A model generated the notes under the pieces. It was not told where the DNA came from and did not search any database. It saw nothing but the letters and a program-made list of their open reading frames with translations. This document shows positions 25,748 to 37,329 of a stretch of 64,000 nt of DNA, piece by piece; the stretch's first letter is position 1, and every line of letters starts with the position of its first letter. Source of the stretch: Akebia trifoliata (taxonomy: Eukaryota > Streptophyta > Magnoliopsida > Ranunculales > Lardizabalaceae); the NCBI GenBank assembly GCA_017979445.1, contig CM030714.1, positions 39,568,308 through 39,632,307 of the forward strand, given 5' to 3'. A program made the position numbers and the translations under genes.

Positions 25748-26199
25748 TAATATTGGACATCTACAATTCTAGTTAGAGTTTTAGTAGGATTTCTATTTCT
25801 AGTTTTAGTAGGATTTCTATTTCATAGTTATGTTAGTAGTACAATTTCTTGTTAGTTTCTAATTTTTAAAAAAAATTCATTTTTATTATTTAGATTCCAA
25901 TTAGAAATCCTTAGATGTATCCACATTGAGTTACAATTGGATTAGAAAGTTGTTATTATGTTATACATAAGTTAGAAATGTTAATTTTTAGTATTTTAGT
26001 AGGATTCTAAGTTGTTATTATGGAGTTATCCATATAAGGAGCTCAAAATATGAAAATTGAGAATAATAAAAATAAATTATGTTTTAAAAAAAAGGTTTTA
26101 GACCTTTTCCTCTTGTAGATTCTAGTAATCCTACCGGTTGAAAACGGTGATCTTCTTCCTTGTTCATTATTGTGATTTACTTCATGCTCCGCTACGTCA
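25748..26199 (+). repeat. 5' LTR of nested Ty3/Gypsy-type element
   Basis: 452 bp, homologous to 29114-29573 (460 bp) but clearly diverged. The outer end reads TAATATTGG (3' LTR: TAATGTAGG) and the inner end TACGTCA. These look like decayed perfect inverted termini TGACGTA/TACGTCA. Flanked on the left by CCTTC (25743-25747), repeated right after the 3' LTR. Confidence 0.85.
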
Positions 26200-26200
26200 A

Positions 26201-26213
26201 TCAGTATCAGAGC
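26201..26213 (+). other. Primer binding site (initiator tRNA-Met type)
   Basis: TCAGTATCAGAGC follows one base after the LTR. It matches the plant initiator-Met PBS consensus (TGGTATCAGAGC) except at its first positions. The copy A version reads TCGGTATCAGAGC. Confidence 0.75.
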
Positions 26214-28924
26214 GAGAGTGTTCCTCGTTCCTATGATAACTAAAGACGGATCAAATTCGATAAATCTCATGGATGATGCTCTAGATTATCAAGTTTTAAC
26301 CATAGCAACCTTCGAATCCTTCCAACGGGAGACTCAACGGTCGTTTTAAACTAAGCATACATCAATTGGGCAGTTGACTCAGGCTTTGCATAAGGATCAG
26401 ATCCAAGGTAATGAACGAATCATACCTAATGATAAAGATCAACATGTTCAAGGATCGAGGTTATGAACATTCATAAGTGAGCCTATGAAAGTGAGTCTAG
26501 TGATGAAGAAATTGATGATATAATACTTCAATAGGGTGAACGAAGGGGTGCAATGCAAGATTGAAACTTTCGTATTAAGGTTGATCTTCCTTCTTTTAAT
26601 GGTCAACTTCATATAGAGGAATTTCTTGATTGACTTTTGGAGGTGGAATGTTTTTTTGATTGCATGGATATTGCTGAAGAAAAGAAAGTTAAGCTTGTAG
26701 CTTACACGCTTAAAAGAGGAGTTTCGGCTTGGTGAGAGCAGTTGCAGTTGTCACGAACTCAACAAGCCAAAGCCCCAATCCGAACTTGGTAGAGAATGAA
26801 ACAACTATGGAGGGCACGTTTCCTCCCTATGGACTATGATTAGATACTATTCCAACAGTACCAAAATTATTTCCAAGGAAATCACTCAATTCGGGATTAT
26901 GCTACTGAATTCTTTTAACTATCAGCCCATAACGATCTTGTTGAAATAGAATCACATCAAGTAGCTAGGTTTTTGGGTGGATTGCGTGTGGCCATCCAAG
27001 AAAGGGTTTTGTTATAGCCTATTTACATTCTGAATGATGTAGTTCTGTTAGCAACAAGAGTTGAAACCCAATTGGATCGTCAAAGTTGGCGGAATCAGGC
27101 CTTTGAGAAGATTGTGATCACTACGACAATATCGAAACTGGAATTGAATAAAGAAAAAACATGTTTTGAGGAAATACTCAACACATGTTACAAATCAAGA
27201 TTCGGGAGTAGTCAAGCTAAGTCAATTGCAAAAGCCAAAGCTAATTGGGGTTTATCTTCAAATCCTTATACCCACCCACAATTGAATAAGTATTATCATT
27301 GCAATCAACCAGGATTTCCTTCTAACGAGTGCCCACAACGTCTAGCGGCCAATGTAACAACTCATGTTGAAGTAGTAGATGATGTTGAATCGGATCCTAA
27401 AGAAGAAGTGGAAGAAGAACAAGAGACTTGGACTCACGAAGAGAAAGGAGTTTCTCTTGTTGTTTGTAGGCCGATGTATACACTAAGACAAGAAATCGAT
27501 CCACAAAGACATAACATCTTCAGGACTAGGTGTACAATCAACCAAAGGGTTTGTGATTTGATAATAGATGGTGGCAACAGTGAAAACATTGTGTTTAAGA
27601 CCATGGTTAACAAGCTACAGTTGAGGACCGAAAAGCATCTCGCCCCCATACACAATCGGTTGGATCAAGAAGGTAGGTTAAACAAAGGTAACTGAAAGAT
27701 GTCAAATTCCATTTTCAATTGGAAAATTTTACAAGGATATAATTACTTGTAATATAGTTGATATGGATGCTTGTCATGTGTTGCTTGGTAGACCTTGGCA
27801 GTATGATGTAAATTTTACCCACAGAGGCAAGAGCAACACTTTCATGTTCTATAAAGATGGAATTAAAATTGTCCTTGCCCCTATGAAAGGAGAGAATTGT
27901 CTCAAAACTACTAAAGTAGAGCGGCAATCCTTTTTAATTGTTAGTGACATCTTACAAGAGTCCAAGGAAATGGGAGAGGTATACCTTAGTAGTGAAAAGT
28001 GAAGAAGATAAGGTTTTGGAAGCCCCTAAAAGGGTGGGACCTTTGCTGGTTGAATTTGAGAAGATTGTACCTGAAGACCTTTCAGATGGGCTTCCTCCTA
28101 TGAGAGATATTCAACATCATATTGATTTGGTTTTTGGTGCAAGCTTGCCTAACTTGCCACATTATAGGATGAGCTCAAAAGAGTTTGAAATCTTGTAGAA
28201 TCAAGTTGAAGAATTGATTTGTAAGAGATTAACCAAGGAAAGTATGAGCGCATGTGCTGTCCCAGCTTTGTTGACTTCAAAGAAAGACATGTGCATTGGT
28301 ACATAACCATCCACAAATAAAACTGTTTTGTAGATGTATAGAGTGGCCATACACCGTGAGTAATTCCCTATATACGACTAATGACATACTTGATATGCTA
28401 GAAGGGTCTAAGGTGTTTTCTAAAAAGATCTAAAGAGTGGGTACCCCCAAATTCGCATCAAACCAAGTGATGAATGAAAAACAACTTTCAAAACCAAAGA
28501 GGGTTTGTATGAATGGTTGGTAATGCCATTCGGGTTGTTCAATGCACCAAGTATGTTTATGAGAGGGATGAATCAGGTACTCAAACGCTTCATTGAACGG
28601 TTTGTGGTTTTTTATTTTGATGATATATTAATTTATAATCACTCTACTGGAAAACCACCATTTGAGATTGTGTATGGTCGACTTCCTACACACACAATGG
28701 ATTTAGTTCCACTATCAAAGTTACTAGATATGAGCATTATTGGATATCACATGGTTGAAAAGATGACTTCAATTCATGCTAAGGTCAAGAAGCAGTTGGA
28801 GGAATTAGTTAGCAAGCATAAAGCTACCGCTAACAAACACCATCGGCTGAAGGTTTTCAAAGAGGGTGATATGGTTATGGTTCATCTTTGCAAGGAGAGA
28901 TTTCCAATAGGCACGTACAACTAA
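26214..28924 (+). pseudogene. Degenerate gag-pol of Ty3/Gypsy-type element with RT-to-integrase internal deletion
   Basis: Retrotransposon polyprotein remnant with many stops and frameshifts. Recognisable in order: gag with a DLPSFNG...EEFLDWL segment (from about 26576; TGA at 26733 in place of the second Trp of AWWEQ); a degraded CCHC knuckle (YYHCNQPGFPSNECP, about 27290-27340) lacking the first Cys and the His; a retropepsin-like IIDGGNSENIV (about 27555-27590); the linker CHVLLGRPWQYD (about 27773); RT pieces (ELICKRLTKES near 28215, [13 protein letters not shown], and the catalytic YFDDILIY near 28610-28637). Immediately after YFDDILIY the frame reads [15 protein letters not shown], a segment from the integrase C-terminal part. 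The rest of RT, RNase H and the integrase core are therefore deleted without breaking the frame. Ends with TAA at 28922. Confidence 0.85.
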
Positions 28925-29100
28925 AGCAAAAGAAAATGGACCATTTAAGATCCTACGGAAAATTAACGATAATTCTTGTGCCGTTGATCTTCCTAATGAC
29001 ATGGCTATCTCAAGGACTTTCAATGTACAATATTTGTCTAAGTATTACACACAAAATTCTCACTGGTTACCATTAGTTAACTCGAGGACGAGTTCTTTTC

Positions 29101-29113
29101 AAGTGGAGGGGAC
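29101..29113 (+). other. Polypurine tract before 3' LTR
   Basis: AAGTGGAGGGGAC directly upstream of the 3' LTR, as expected for the plus-strand primer of an LTR retrotransposon. Confidence 0.7.
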
Positions 29114-29573
29114 TAATGTAGGATATCTACTATTCTAGTTAGAGTTTTACTAGGATTTCTATTTCTATTTCTAGTTCTTGTAGGATTTCAATTTCATAGT
29201 TATGTTAGGAGTACAATTTCTTGTTAGTTTCTAATTTGTTTTAAAATTTATTTTTTATTATTTAGACTCTAATTAGAAATCCTTAGAAGTATCCAAATTG
29301 AGTTGCAATTGCATTAGAAAGTTACTATTATGTTATAGATAGGTTAGGAATGTTAATTTTTAGTATTTGAGTAAGATTCTAAGTTGTTATGATGGAGTTA
29401 TCCATATAAAGAGCTCTAAATCCGAAAATTGAGAATGATAAAAAATAAATTATGCTTTTTTTAAAAAGGTTTCATACCTTTTCCTCTTGTGGATTCTAGT
29501 AATCCTACCGATTGAAAATGGTGATCTTCTTCCTTGTTTATAATCGTGATTTACTTCACGCTCCACTACGTCA
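29114..29573 (+). repeat. 3' LTR of nested Ty3/Gypsy-type element
   Basis: 460 bp, homologous to 25748-26199, ending TACGTCA. It is followed by CCTTC (29574-29578), identical to the 5 bases before the 5' LTR, so this is a 5-bp target duplication. The LTR divergence points to an old insertion. Confidence 0.85.
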
Positions 29574-29578
29574 CCTTC

Positions 29579-30221
29579 CCTCCCTCCAATCCACACTCTC
29601 TAGTCCTCAACACCGATCCTCATCTCGTTCCCCTCCAAGCTATCAAGAAGGGGAGGCACCAAACCCACCTCCCAATCATTAAAATTCCTCCTAAAGTCAA
29701 AATCCCACGCCTACCCATCACCTTCGGTCGAGAAGAAAGAAGCCACTGATTGTCCTTTTTTTTTGGGACAAAGCATAGAGTTCCGGAAATTGAGTTGCTA
29801 AGGGCATATCCAAACACCAAGTATCTTCCCAAAATTTGTTGCGCTAACCATCCCCATCCTTCAATCTAACTTTCCTTCTAAAGACTAGTAGGTGGGTAGT
29901 TATCCCCTTCCAAAGACCACAACCATAAGGAGCTCTTGCTATCCCAATTCCCCTCATCCACCCCAAATTTAGAAGCAATCACTATTCTCCACAAGCTATT
30001 CTCTTCTACCCCGAACTGCCATAACCATTGTTTGTCATACCCAATCTTTTAATGCCCAAGCTCCCTGGTGTGCAAATCTTCTTCTAACTAACGAGATGAA
30101 ATTTTCTCCTTCCCTCTCTATCATGCCACAAAATTTTCTAAACATCTTATCCAACCTTGACTCCATACTTTTTGGGCACTGGGAACAAAGACAAATAAAT
30201 AGGGATGGATGCTAAGGAGCT
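29579..30221 (-). mobile_element. LINE-B segment between RT and zf-RVT
   Basis: Minus-strand LINE sequence downstream of the RT, reading in order LWRIVIASKFGVDEG, NWDSKSSLWLWSLEGD and ILGRYLVFGYALSNSISGT. These are typical of the linker between plant L1 reverse transcriptase and the C-terminal zinc-binding domain. Continuous with 30222-31251 on one side and with 25340-25747 across the LTR element. Confidence 0.75.
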
Positions 30222-31251
30222 TTAAAGTAAGGTTACCTTTCCCTCCTTTGACAAGTACCTATTTTTCCATGAAGCTAGCTTTCTTTCAACCTTCTCGAAT
30301 ACATGGTCCCAACTGATCTTGCTCCTAGCCACGACCCTTAGCGGGAAGTGGGAAGTGGGAAGTGCCCCCACCGAACAACCAAGTGTGGCAGCCAAGAAAT
30401 TAGATCTGTGCACACTGCCAACTGCATAGATTGTACTCTTTCGAAAATTGATAGCTAATCCCGAGACCTCCTCAAAGCCACAAAAAACCCCACTTAGGAT
30501 GCCAAACTGTCTATGCGAAGCTTTTGCAAACACTAACAAATCATTTGTGAATTGGAGGTGATACTTGTGGGCCCCCCATTCATGTTGAGAAACCTACAAA
30601 TCACCATTGGAGGCTGCCTTGGCGATCATCCTACCTAGGGCCTCTGCTACAATGAAGAAAATAAAATGAGATAGTGGATCTCTTTGTAAGCCTCTCGAGC
30701 TTTTTAAAAATTGTGTGGGGAACAGTTCACAAGGATGGAAAGAGAAATTGTCGAAACACATCTCATCACCCAACGAGTCCACATCCTTCCAAATCCAAGG
30801 TGATCCACATGTACCGAAGGAATTTCCCACTAATGTGATCATATGCTTTTTCTAAGTTTATTTTGCAAACTACGCCAGACCTTCCAGATTTAATTCTTGA
30901 AGTGATGCACTCATTAACTATGAGAGTACCATCCAAGATTTGTCTTCCTCTGATGAAAGCACTCTGTGTTTGGCTACCCCATCCAACACACTTCAATCTT
31001 TTTGCAAGCAATTTAGATATAATTTTATATGTTGACCAAACCAAGTTAATTGGTCTCAAATCCACAATGTCCTCCGCCCCAAGGGCTTTTGGAATAAGAG
31101 CAATGAAAGAACTATTTGAGCCGATATCCAAGAATCCCTCGTTGTAAAACTCCCACACTACCTTCAGTAGGTCCCCTTTCTCTGTCTCCCAACACTCCTT
31201 GAAAAATCCCATTGAAAAATCATCTAGCCTCGGTGCCTTGTTACTACTCAT
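30222..31251 (-). pseudogene. LINE-B reverse transcriptase remnant
   Basis: Plant L1-type RT on the minus strand, broken into frames 30766-31251, 30594-30842 and 30222-30539. Visible blocks: NKAPRLDDFSMGFFKECW, SFIALIPKALGAEDI, DLRPINLVWSTYKIISKLLA, then QSAFIRGRQILDG, a GLQRDPLSHFIFFIVAEALG stretch, and FTNDLLVFAKA near 30520-30555. The last corresponds to the catalytic FADD box with its first Asp replaced by Asn, so the enzyme would be inactive even without the frameshifts. Confidence 0.85.
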
Positions 31252-31736
31252 GGCGGAAATAGCTCAATGGACTTCTTTCTCTTGGAAAGGTCTCTCCAGA
31301 AATATCTTATGTGCTGTGGAAATCCCATCAAAGTGCAAGCCATCTAAGTTTGGCCGAACACTAGAAGTTTCTGTATACAAAAATTTATAATAATCCCCAC
31401 ACCGCTAGCTACCTCATCTTCCCCTTCCCTCCAAACACCATTAATCTTCAACTTTGAGATATGGTTTGCCTTACTATGATCGTTTGCCATCCGATGGAAG
31501 ACTTTCATGTTATTGTCTCCTTCTTTGGCGCCAACACACCTCTTCCATAGCCGCCACCTTTTGGAAATTCTCTTTCAAATCCATTCTCTTGAAGCGCCTT
31601 TCCAAGGATAATGCCCCTTCCTCATCTTCCCTATCTAGTACCTTTATTTCAAGTAACAATCCTTTCTTCTTAGTCTCTATCCTTTCAAAAGTCTCCACGT
31701 TCCATTTCTTCAATCTTTCTTTAATCTCTTTAAGCT

Positions 31737-33132
31737 TTAACCTGAAACGGCCTCGAGCCTCCCTTGAAAGGATAGTTCCTCCCACCAGTTATGAATCAAA
31801 TCCTTAAACCTTGCTTGCAGCAGCCACATGTTCTCAAAGCAAAACAGACTTGGGCCCCTCCTCACCACACCCACTTGGAGGCAAATAGAGCAATGATTGG
31901 AGACTGGATTCGTCACTATTTCATGCAAAATTGAGTTGAAATGATCCTCCCAATCGCTTGAAACTATGAACCTATCCAATCGGTTTGAGCACCGACCTTT
32001 CTTGGTTGTTCGACTAAGTAAAGCGATTGCTGTGGAGAGGAAGATTAATGAGTTAGTTTCTATCACAAACTCTCCAAACCTCCTCATCCTCAAAGTCACC
32101 CTTGACCCACCAAGCTTCTCGAACGAGAACTGAATCACATTGAAGTCCTCCCCAAACACCACGGCGTATCCCAATAATAGAGCTTAAAACGGGTCGGATA
32201 CGGTTTGGATATGAGTATGTCCATATCCATATCTGAATTTTTTATTCGGATTCATATCTGGATACCTAATAGCTAAAACCATATCCAAACCATTTTACTT
32301 TTGTCAAATCCATATCTAGATCCGATCCGATCGAATTAATTGATTCAGGTCCAGATAATGTCAAACCATTTAAGGTTATTTTAAATAAAATTGAAAAAAT
32401 GTGGTCAAATGGTGATTTTAACTCAAGACCTCTCCATTTTAAAGAGAAGTCTTGACCACTACACCCAACTATTGTTGGTTGATGGAAAATAACTTGAAAA
32501 ATATAAACATACAACTTGTAAAGTAATATATCATTCGGATCTTGGTGGATATAGGAATGAATCCGTATCCGACCTGGATCCGATTCGGATCAACGGACAG
32601 CAACTCATATCTGAACCATATTTGAATTCGGATGTACTTGATGGGACTAAACCCGCTAAATTCGGATTCGGTGCACACGGATTTTATTATTTGAAGTCCT
32701 ACCCAATTATTGTGCACATCATCTAGCTCATCCCAAAATTATCGTTGCTCCGAGTCACAAGTCAGGCTATACACACCAGTGAAGATCCACTTAAACTCGT
32801 CTCTAACACAATTGCAAAGGATAGACACCATGAAGGCTCCTATTAACACATCCTCAATCTCAATGCTGCGTTTGTCCCACATGACTAGCACACCCCCTAC
32901 TGCCCCCAATGCAGTAAGGTTGGCCCAACCCACATCTGATTTCCCCACAATTCCCCAACAAACTTGTCATCCACGTCCTAACTTTAGTTTCCTGTATGAT
33001 CACGATTTGAGCCTTGGCAGACCTCACCATTGCTTGCACCGCTGCTTGCCTGCCTCTGTTATTCAAGCCCCTAACATTCCAAGACATGATTTTAATTGAC
33101 ATAGAAAACTCAAAACAAATCTGGACCTGCAA
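31737..33132 (-). pseudogene. LINE-B apurinic-type endonuclease, interrupted by a hAT element
   Basis: The minus-strand N-terminus reads MSWNVRGLNN with IIQETKV (catalytic Asn and Glu positions of the APE-like endonuclease), starting near 33099. The other half (31737-32174) reads GYAVVFGEDFNVIQFSFEK and NRLDRFIVSSDW. Between the HNNW and GYAVVFG codons lies a 524-bp insertion (32178-32701). Apart from that insertion and frameshifts, the domain order is that of a plant L1 ORF2. Confidence 0.8.
32178..32701. mobile_element. hAT-type non-autonomous element inside LINE-B, 524 bp
   Basis: The ends TAGAGCTTAAAAC (left) and, reversed, TAGGACTTCAAAT (right) are inverted repeats. The flanks CCCAATAA (32170-32177) and CCCAATTA (32702-32709) form an 8-bp target duplication with one mismatch. 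The insertion splits a codon run of the LINE endonuclease precisely, which confirms the boundaries independently. The interior is rich in GGATCCGAT- and CATATC-like repeats and has no transposase. Confidence 0.85.
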
Positions 33133-33164
33133 ACTGCTACACCACCAAACCAGGACACCTCCAG

Positions 33165-35746
33165 CTAAGCACTCAGGTCTTGGATTTCCCTAGTTAGTCT
33201 CAACTTCCTGTCTTCAATAACTTGGGCCTCCACATCTAGTTCCTGTAGTGGAGGTGCACTCAAAACAAACTCCTGTGTCGAAGTGCCTGCCTCTGACACC
33301 TGAAGGAGGCTATCAGGTAATCGAACTAGTTCCTCTTCCTCATTCCAGGAAGCTACCACCTTTTGGAGGCAACACATGATACCCTCTTGATTCTTTGTAA
33401 TTATCTCCAGTAACAACTTAGATTCTCTGTGATTACGGCCTATATGCAGACCAATTGAAAGGCAGACATTAAGCCCATTCTAGACTGGCCATCTTGACTT
33501 ATCTTCATCCTCCCTCATAGCCTGTTCACAACCTTCACCCCCATCTTCCCCATTCATCACTTGAGGAGGTTCTACCCCTTTCTCCACACAAGCCCTACTG
33601 TTATCTCCCTAAGAAATCTCCCCCATCGTCATCCTTCTTGGCCAGATGGATCGGTTCCAGCACATCCACACAACCCTCTCTAGCAATTTTCTTGACTTGA
33701 CAAAACTTTCAGTCTGCCTTCGACAAGCCTCAGCCACACTGGTGTTGATTCCATTCTCTATCAGAACCATAGGAGCTTTTTTGTGAAACCATCCTCCAGC
33801 GATTACTGCCTTCTAAGGTGCGCGTAGTGCTGTTGTTCAATTCACTCACTTCCTCCATTGCGATTTCGCAACTACTGACCTGCTTTTTAAACCAACAGAG
33901 AGGTTGTGTTAACAACACAGCTACTCACCTCTATCGGGTTGGGCCTCCTAGTTCTTATTTGATTTTGAATATCTGAGTGATGCACAGGTTCATCCACCAT
34001 TCACTAGCCCAGCCCAAGCTCATAAGTCCCAGTCTCGGCCCACTTGAGTTTCTCATCAACTCTACGATTCAGGCCCTCCATATCTTTTGAAGTCTGAGAA
34101 CTTGCCTGGGCCCCTGAAGCACACCCATTCTTAATTTGGGCCGTGGTTTCCTTAACTATGCCAGCAATGGGCTCGGCTCAATGCTGTTTCCCACTTGGAC
34201 TTGCCTGAAGGCCCTCCAACCGCATAGATATAGGCCCTAAATTGGTTTGGGGTGGATTATCCATGCCCTTGGTATCCATGATCCCGTTTTCTCTTTGCCA
34301 TTTGCGGTAGTGAAGGTTTTCAGCCACGTGTCCCAGTTTTGATGCCAGGTGTTTCAACCCCGGAGCCCAAGAATGACACTCAACCTCCAGATTGCACATA
34401 TCTCCACGTCCTCCAGGGAATTTCCGTTTGAAATTCAAAAAGTTGGGAAGCTTGTTTTGAATGCCAATGTGAACAGGTTTTGGTATTACCAGGTCCAGGT
34501 TGATCCTCCAGGACCCTTCGTCCCCGCTTCTTTCTCTTTCACCTCTGTGTTTTTGGGCCTCTCCACCTCCGAGTCTGTTAATACCTTCTTTAGATTGTCG
34601 ATTGCCCTTACTGGAACCTCCACTGCAGGACTTTTCCCCTGTTCTTCCACCCCCACCTCAATCGTCAGTCTATGCCGAAAACCCTCCAACCAAACCTGAA
34701 GACCGCGCCGCATCCTCCATGGTGAGTATCCAACTTTGATACAAGCATAGTCCAGTTTCTCCTGCTACATGGTTCTGCCCTCTACTTCCAGCAGCCCACC
34801 CAACTGTCGCCCAACCTTCTTGAAAACGGATTCGTCCCATAAATGGAAAGGCAGACTCCCCAAATGCACCCAAGACCCTTTTGTTGTCCACTCTGGGTTC
34901 AGTTTGTTGCAATTGGCATACCAGGATCTGAAGGAGAAGGATCCCCCTTTACTGTCACACCCCCGAGCCCCTGAACGTGAGCAACCACTTCTCTATTAGC
35001 CAAGACCAAAACCCTTCTACTGTTTTCCCAGAATAGTAGTTTAACTTTCATCGCTGAGGAAGAGCCCAAACATCTCTGAATACTTTCTAGCAAAGCACCC
35101 CAATCTGCTTCCAGATCTGAAGCTTTACAAATCAATGCCCATCTCCATTTATCGAAACCCCTTCCAATGTTACCTGTTTGGAAGTTTCTGTTGTCCAGGT
35201 CTTTAGATTGTAATGATGATGGCTTAACACAAAGAAGGTCAAGTGAATCCTCCTCAGTAAAGCAACCCGAAGTATGGTCACTGCCCTTGATCTGATCCAG
35301 ACCCAGTAAAGCTTTCCCTTTACGAGTAACTGTTTGTGACAAAGACCTTCTCCTTGTCCTTGGCTGCGAGATCCGCAATTTTCTCCTCTTCCTTCAGAAA
35401 CATTTACCACCACCCAACGCCATCCTTACCCTCTGGACAGATGACTAATCTGGATCGAGCCTACGCAGAGAACTGTTGGAGCTTCACAAATCTTCTAAAA
35501 TGATTCTGATCCCCCCTAACAACTAGTGTGTGCCCTACTTAGCCTGAAAGCCCTTCGTAGAGGCAACTGCGATGTCAAGTTGTTTGCTGAACCAGATTGC
35601 TTCATCCTCTCCCAGAGTAATGCTCGACCCATCCTCTTACCAAGTTCAATCACTTCAATCCCTCTATGCCTCTTCACCCAACATTCTCGTAGCTCGAAGC
35701 CTTTCCTCTCAACCTTGGTGGTGAACCTCCGCTTGCTCCACTCCAT
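33165..35746 (-). pseudogene. LINE-B ORF1 (gag-like) remnant
   Basis: Broken minus-strand frames upstream of the endonuclease. They begin MEWSKRRFTTKVERKGFELR (35746) and continue with IGRGFDKWRWALICKASDLE and FWENSRRVLVLANREV. A PWIP-type acidic and polar tail follows, down to about 33165. The layout (basic N-terminus, RNA-binding-like core, long low-complexity tail) fits plant L1 ORF1 proteins. No CCHC knuckle is clearly preserved. The 5' end of LINE-B lies close to 35770. Confidence 0.6.
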
Positions 35747-35770
35747 GGGCTTTAAATTCTTTTATATTTG

Positions 35771-36085
35771 AAGAAGAATTCTATGGAGCATTCTCCTGTT
35801 TTGCAATATGTTAGGGATTTTGGAGGAAAGGAATAGACGAGTATTCAAGGGAAGGGAGTTGGGCATCAATGAAGTCCTCACAACATTATGGGTTTGTTGT
35901 ATTTTGGAGTAAGCAGTTTAAGGACTTTAGGTGGTTCTTCTTTGGGGCCCTTTTGTTTAGATGGGATTCTATAATTTCTGATGAGTCCTAATTATTTTGT
36001 TATGTGTTTCTTTTGCTTTTCTTTTTCTTTTATGGTCTTCTTGGTATCTTTCTCTTTCTTTAATGATATTCCTTTACCTATCGAA
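35771..36085 (+). mobile_element. LINE-A right piece and poly-A tail
   Basis: The plus strand reads RRILWSILLFCNMLGILEE followed by RNRRVFKGREL, the C-terminal segment that normally follows the zf-RVT domain. Then comes a 3' UTR ending TTTACCTATCGAAAAAAAAA at about 36085. It completes the LINE-A piece at 24830-25099. Confidence 0.75.
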
Positions 36086-37320
36086 AAAAAAAGGGCGGTA
36101 CTTAAGATATTGGTGATCTCTAATTAAGATTTTTTCTGCCTACCAGAAAAAAGAAGATAGTTTTGTGATTACTGTTTAAAATTGTCTTAGTACAAAAGAT
36201 GCGGAATATTTATTTTGAATACCAGCTGAATGTGATTGAGGAAAAGCTCCGCAAAACTATTTTTCATGGACAATGTTGCTAGAGAGGATGGCTAGGATCC
36301 TAAACAATGTACCCAACTCAAAAAATTGGACTGCATGTAAACTTTGATCAGGTTAAAAGTATTACATTTAAATTTCTAAAAAATTTATGCTACCTTAGCC
36401 CGTCTTTTAGCCTTTTATTTCTTCTATATCTAAAACTGAGGTAATTTGCATCCCTGGGGCTAGAATGAAAATTAATTCTTTTATGTACAGAAAAATCCTA
36501 TACATGAGAAGAAATGAAAAAATCAAAATGCCCTCCACCCCCGCACCCAAAAAAAAAAGGGGGAGAATAGGGCTTCACACTAAACTTATGGTTGTCCCTA
36601 AAATACAAAATTGCCAAAGGCCTTTTACCTAATTCTGGCCTTCATTGCATCCCATATAATATCTTTGTTTCTAAATGAATTTTTGAAACTCGAACTCTAC
36701 TTGTGTTTATCGTTGTAGAGGTGATGAAGGATTCAAGTGGGATTAATGATCTTTAGAAATATTAGCTTGACTTTATAAATTGGTGTGGTGAATGAGTAAA
36801 AGGGCCTGAGAGTATAACCGTTCTCCTCTAGTAACCTTTACAGATCTGTTCTGATTTTCTTTTAGTAGGTTTATCATATTGGTTGAGATTACATCTCATG
36901 TCATGATTTAGTCAGGACTGGAACAGTGATTAAATTCCCACACATTGATCATTACTAATTCTTGTCAAACACTGTAAAATATTCCCAGTTGTTTGGGAAT
37001 TGCAGCTCCTCATACCTGTTCCTTCACTTTGCACTAAAGCTTGGGTTTTCGTTTTATGATGCTTTGAATGATTAAGAGTTTCAGTGGTAGCCAACAGAAA
37101 TATAATTATCGCCATCAATCATCAAAGTCGTGTCCCAAGTATCTGGGGTTGGCTAACCCACAGAAATATAAGCTAACCTACTTGTAACAATAGATTTAAA
37201 AAAGGAGAGATTCTATTGCCACACCATCTTTTGCTAATGGTTCATATGTAAATCACCAAAGAATTAGCACACATCTTGGGGTGGAGTTAGCAAAAGTTGG
37301 CCTCAAGACAGGATGTTTGG
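36086..37320. other. Non-coding stretch, nothing recognised
   Basis: AT-rich, with short frames only. No splice-consistent gene, inverted repeat or RNA gene was recognised. Confidence 0.5.
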
Positions 37321-37329
37321 TTGGATGCT

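Larger units (their letters stand above)
13617..26882 (+). repeat. Copy B of 13.26-kb direct repeat (start of contig B)
   Basis: Counterpart of 257-13516. It carries the same MITEs, trihelix-like gene, EXORDIUM-like gene, LINE-A and LINE-B pieces and 5' LTR, offset by 13360-13366 bases. After 26882 the sequence runs on into the rest of the LTR element, so copy B is the more complete representation of the locus. Confidence 0.95.

Noticed and set aside
257..26882. Tandem duplication of EXL and trihelix genes as a gene-family expansion
   Set aside because: Both breakpoints coincide exactly with contig ends at a 100-N gap, so an assembly duplication explains it better.
31199..32174. Plus-strand ORFs over the LINE-B RT and endonuclease (for example 31454-31807)
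   Set aside because: Antisense shadows of conserved minus-strand LINE coding sequence.
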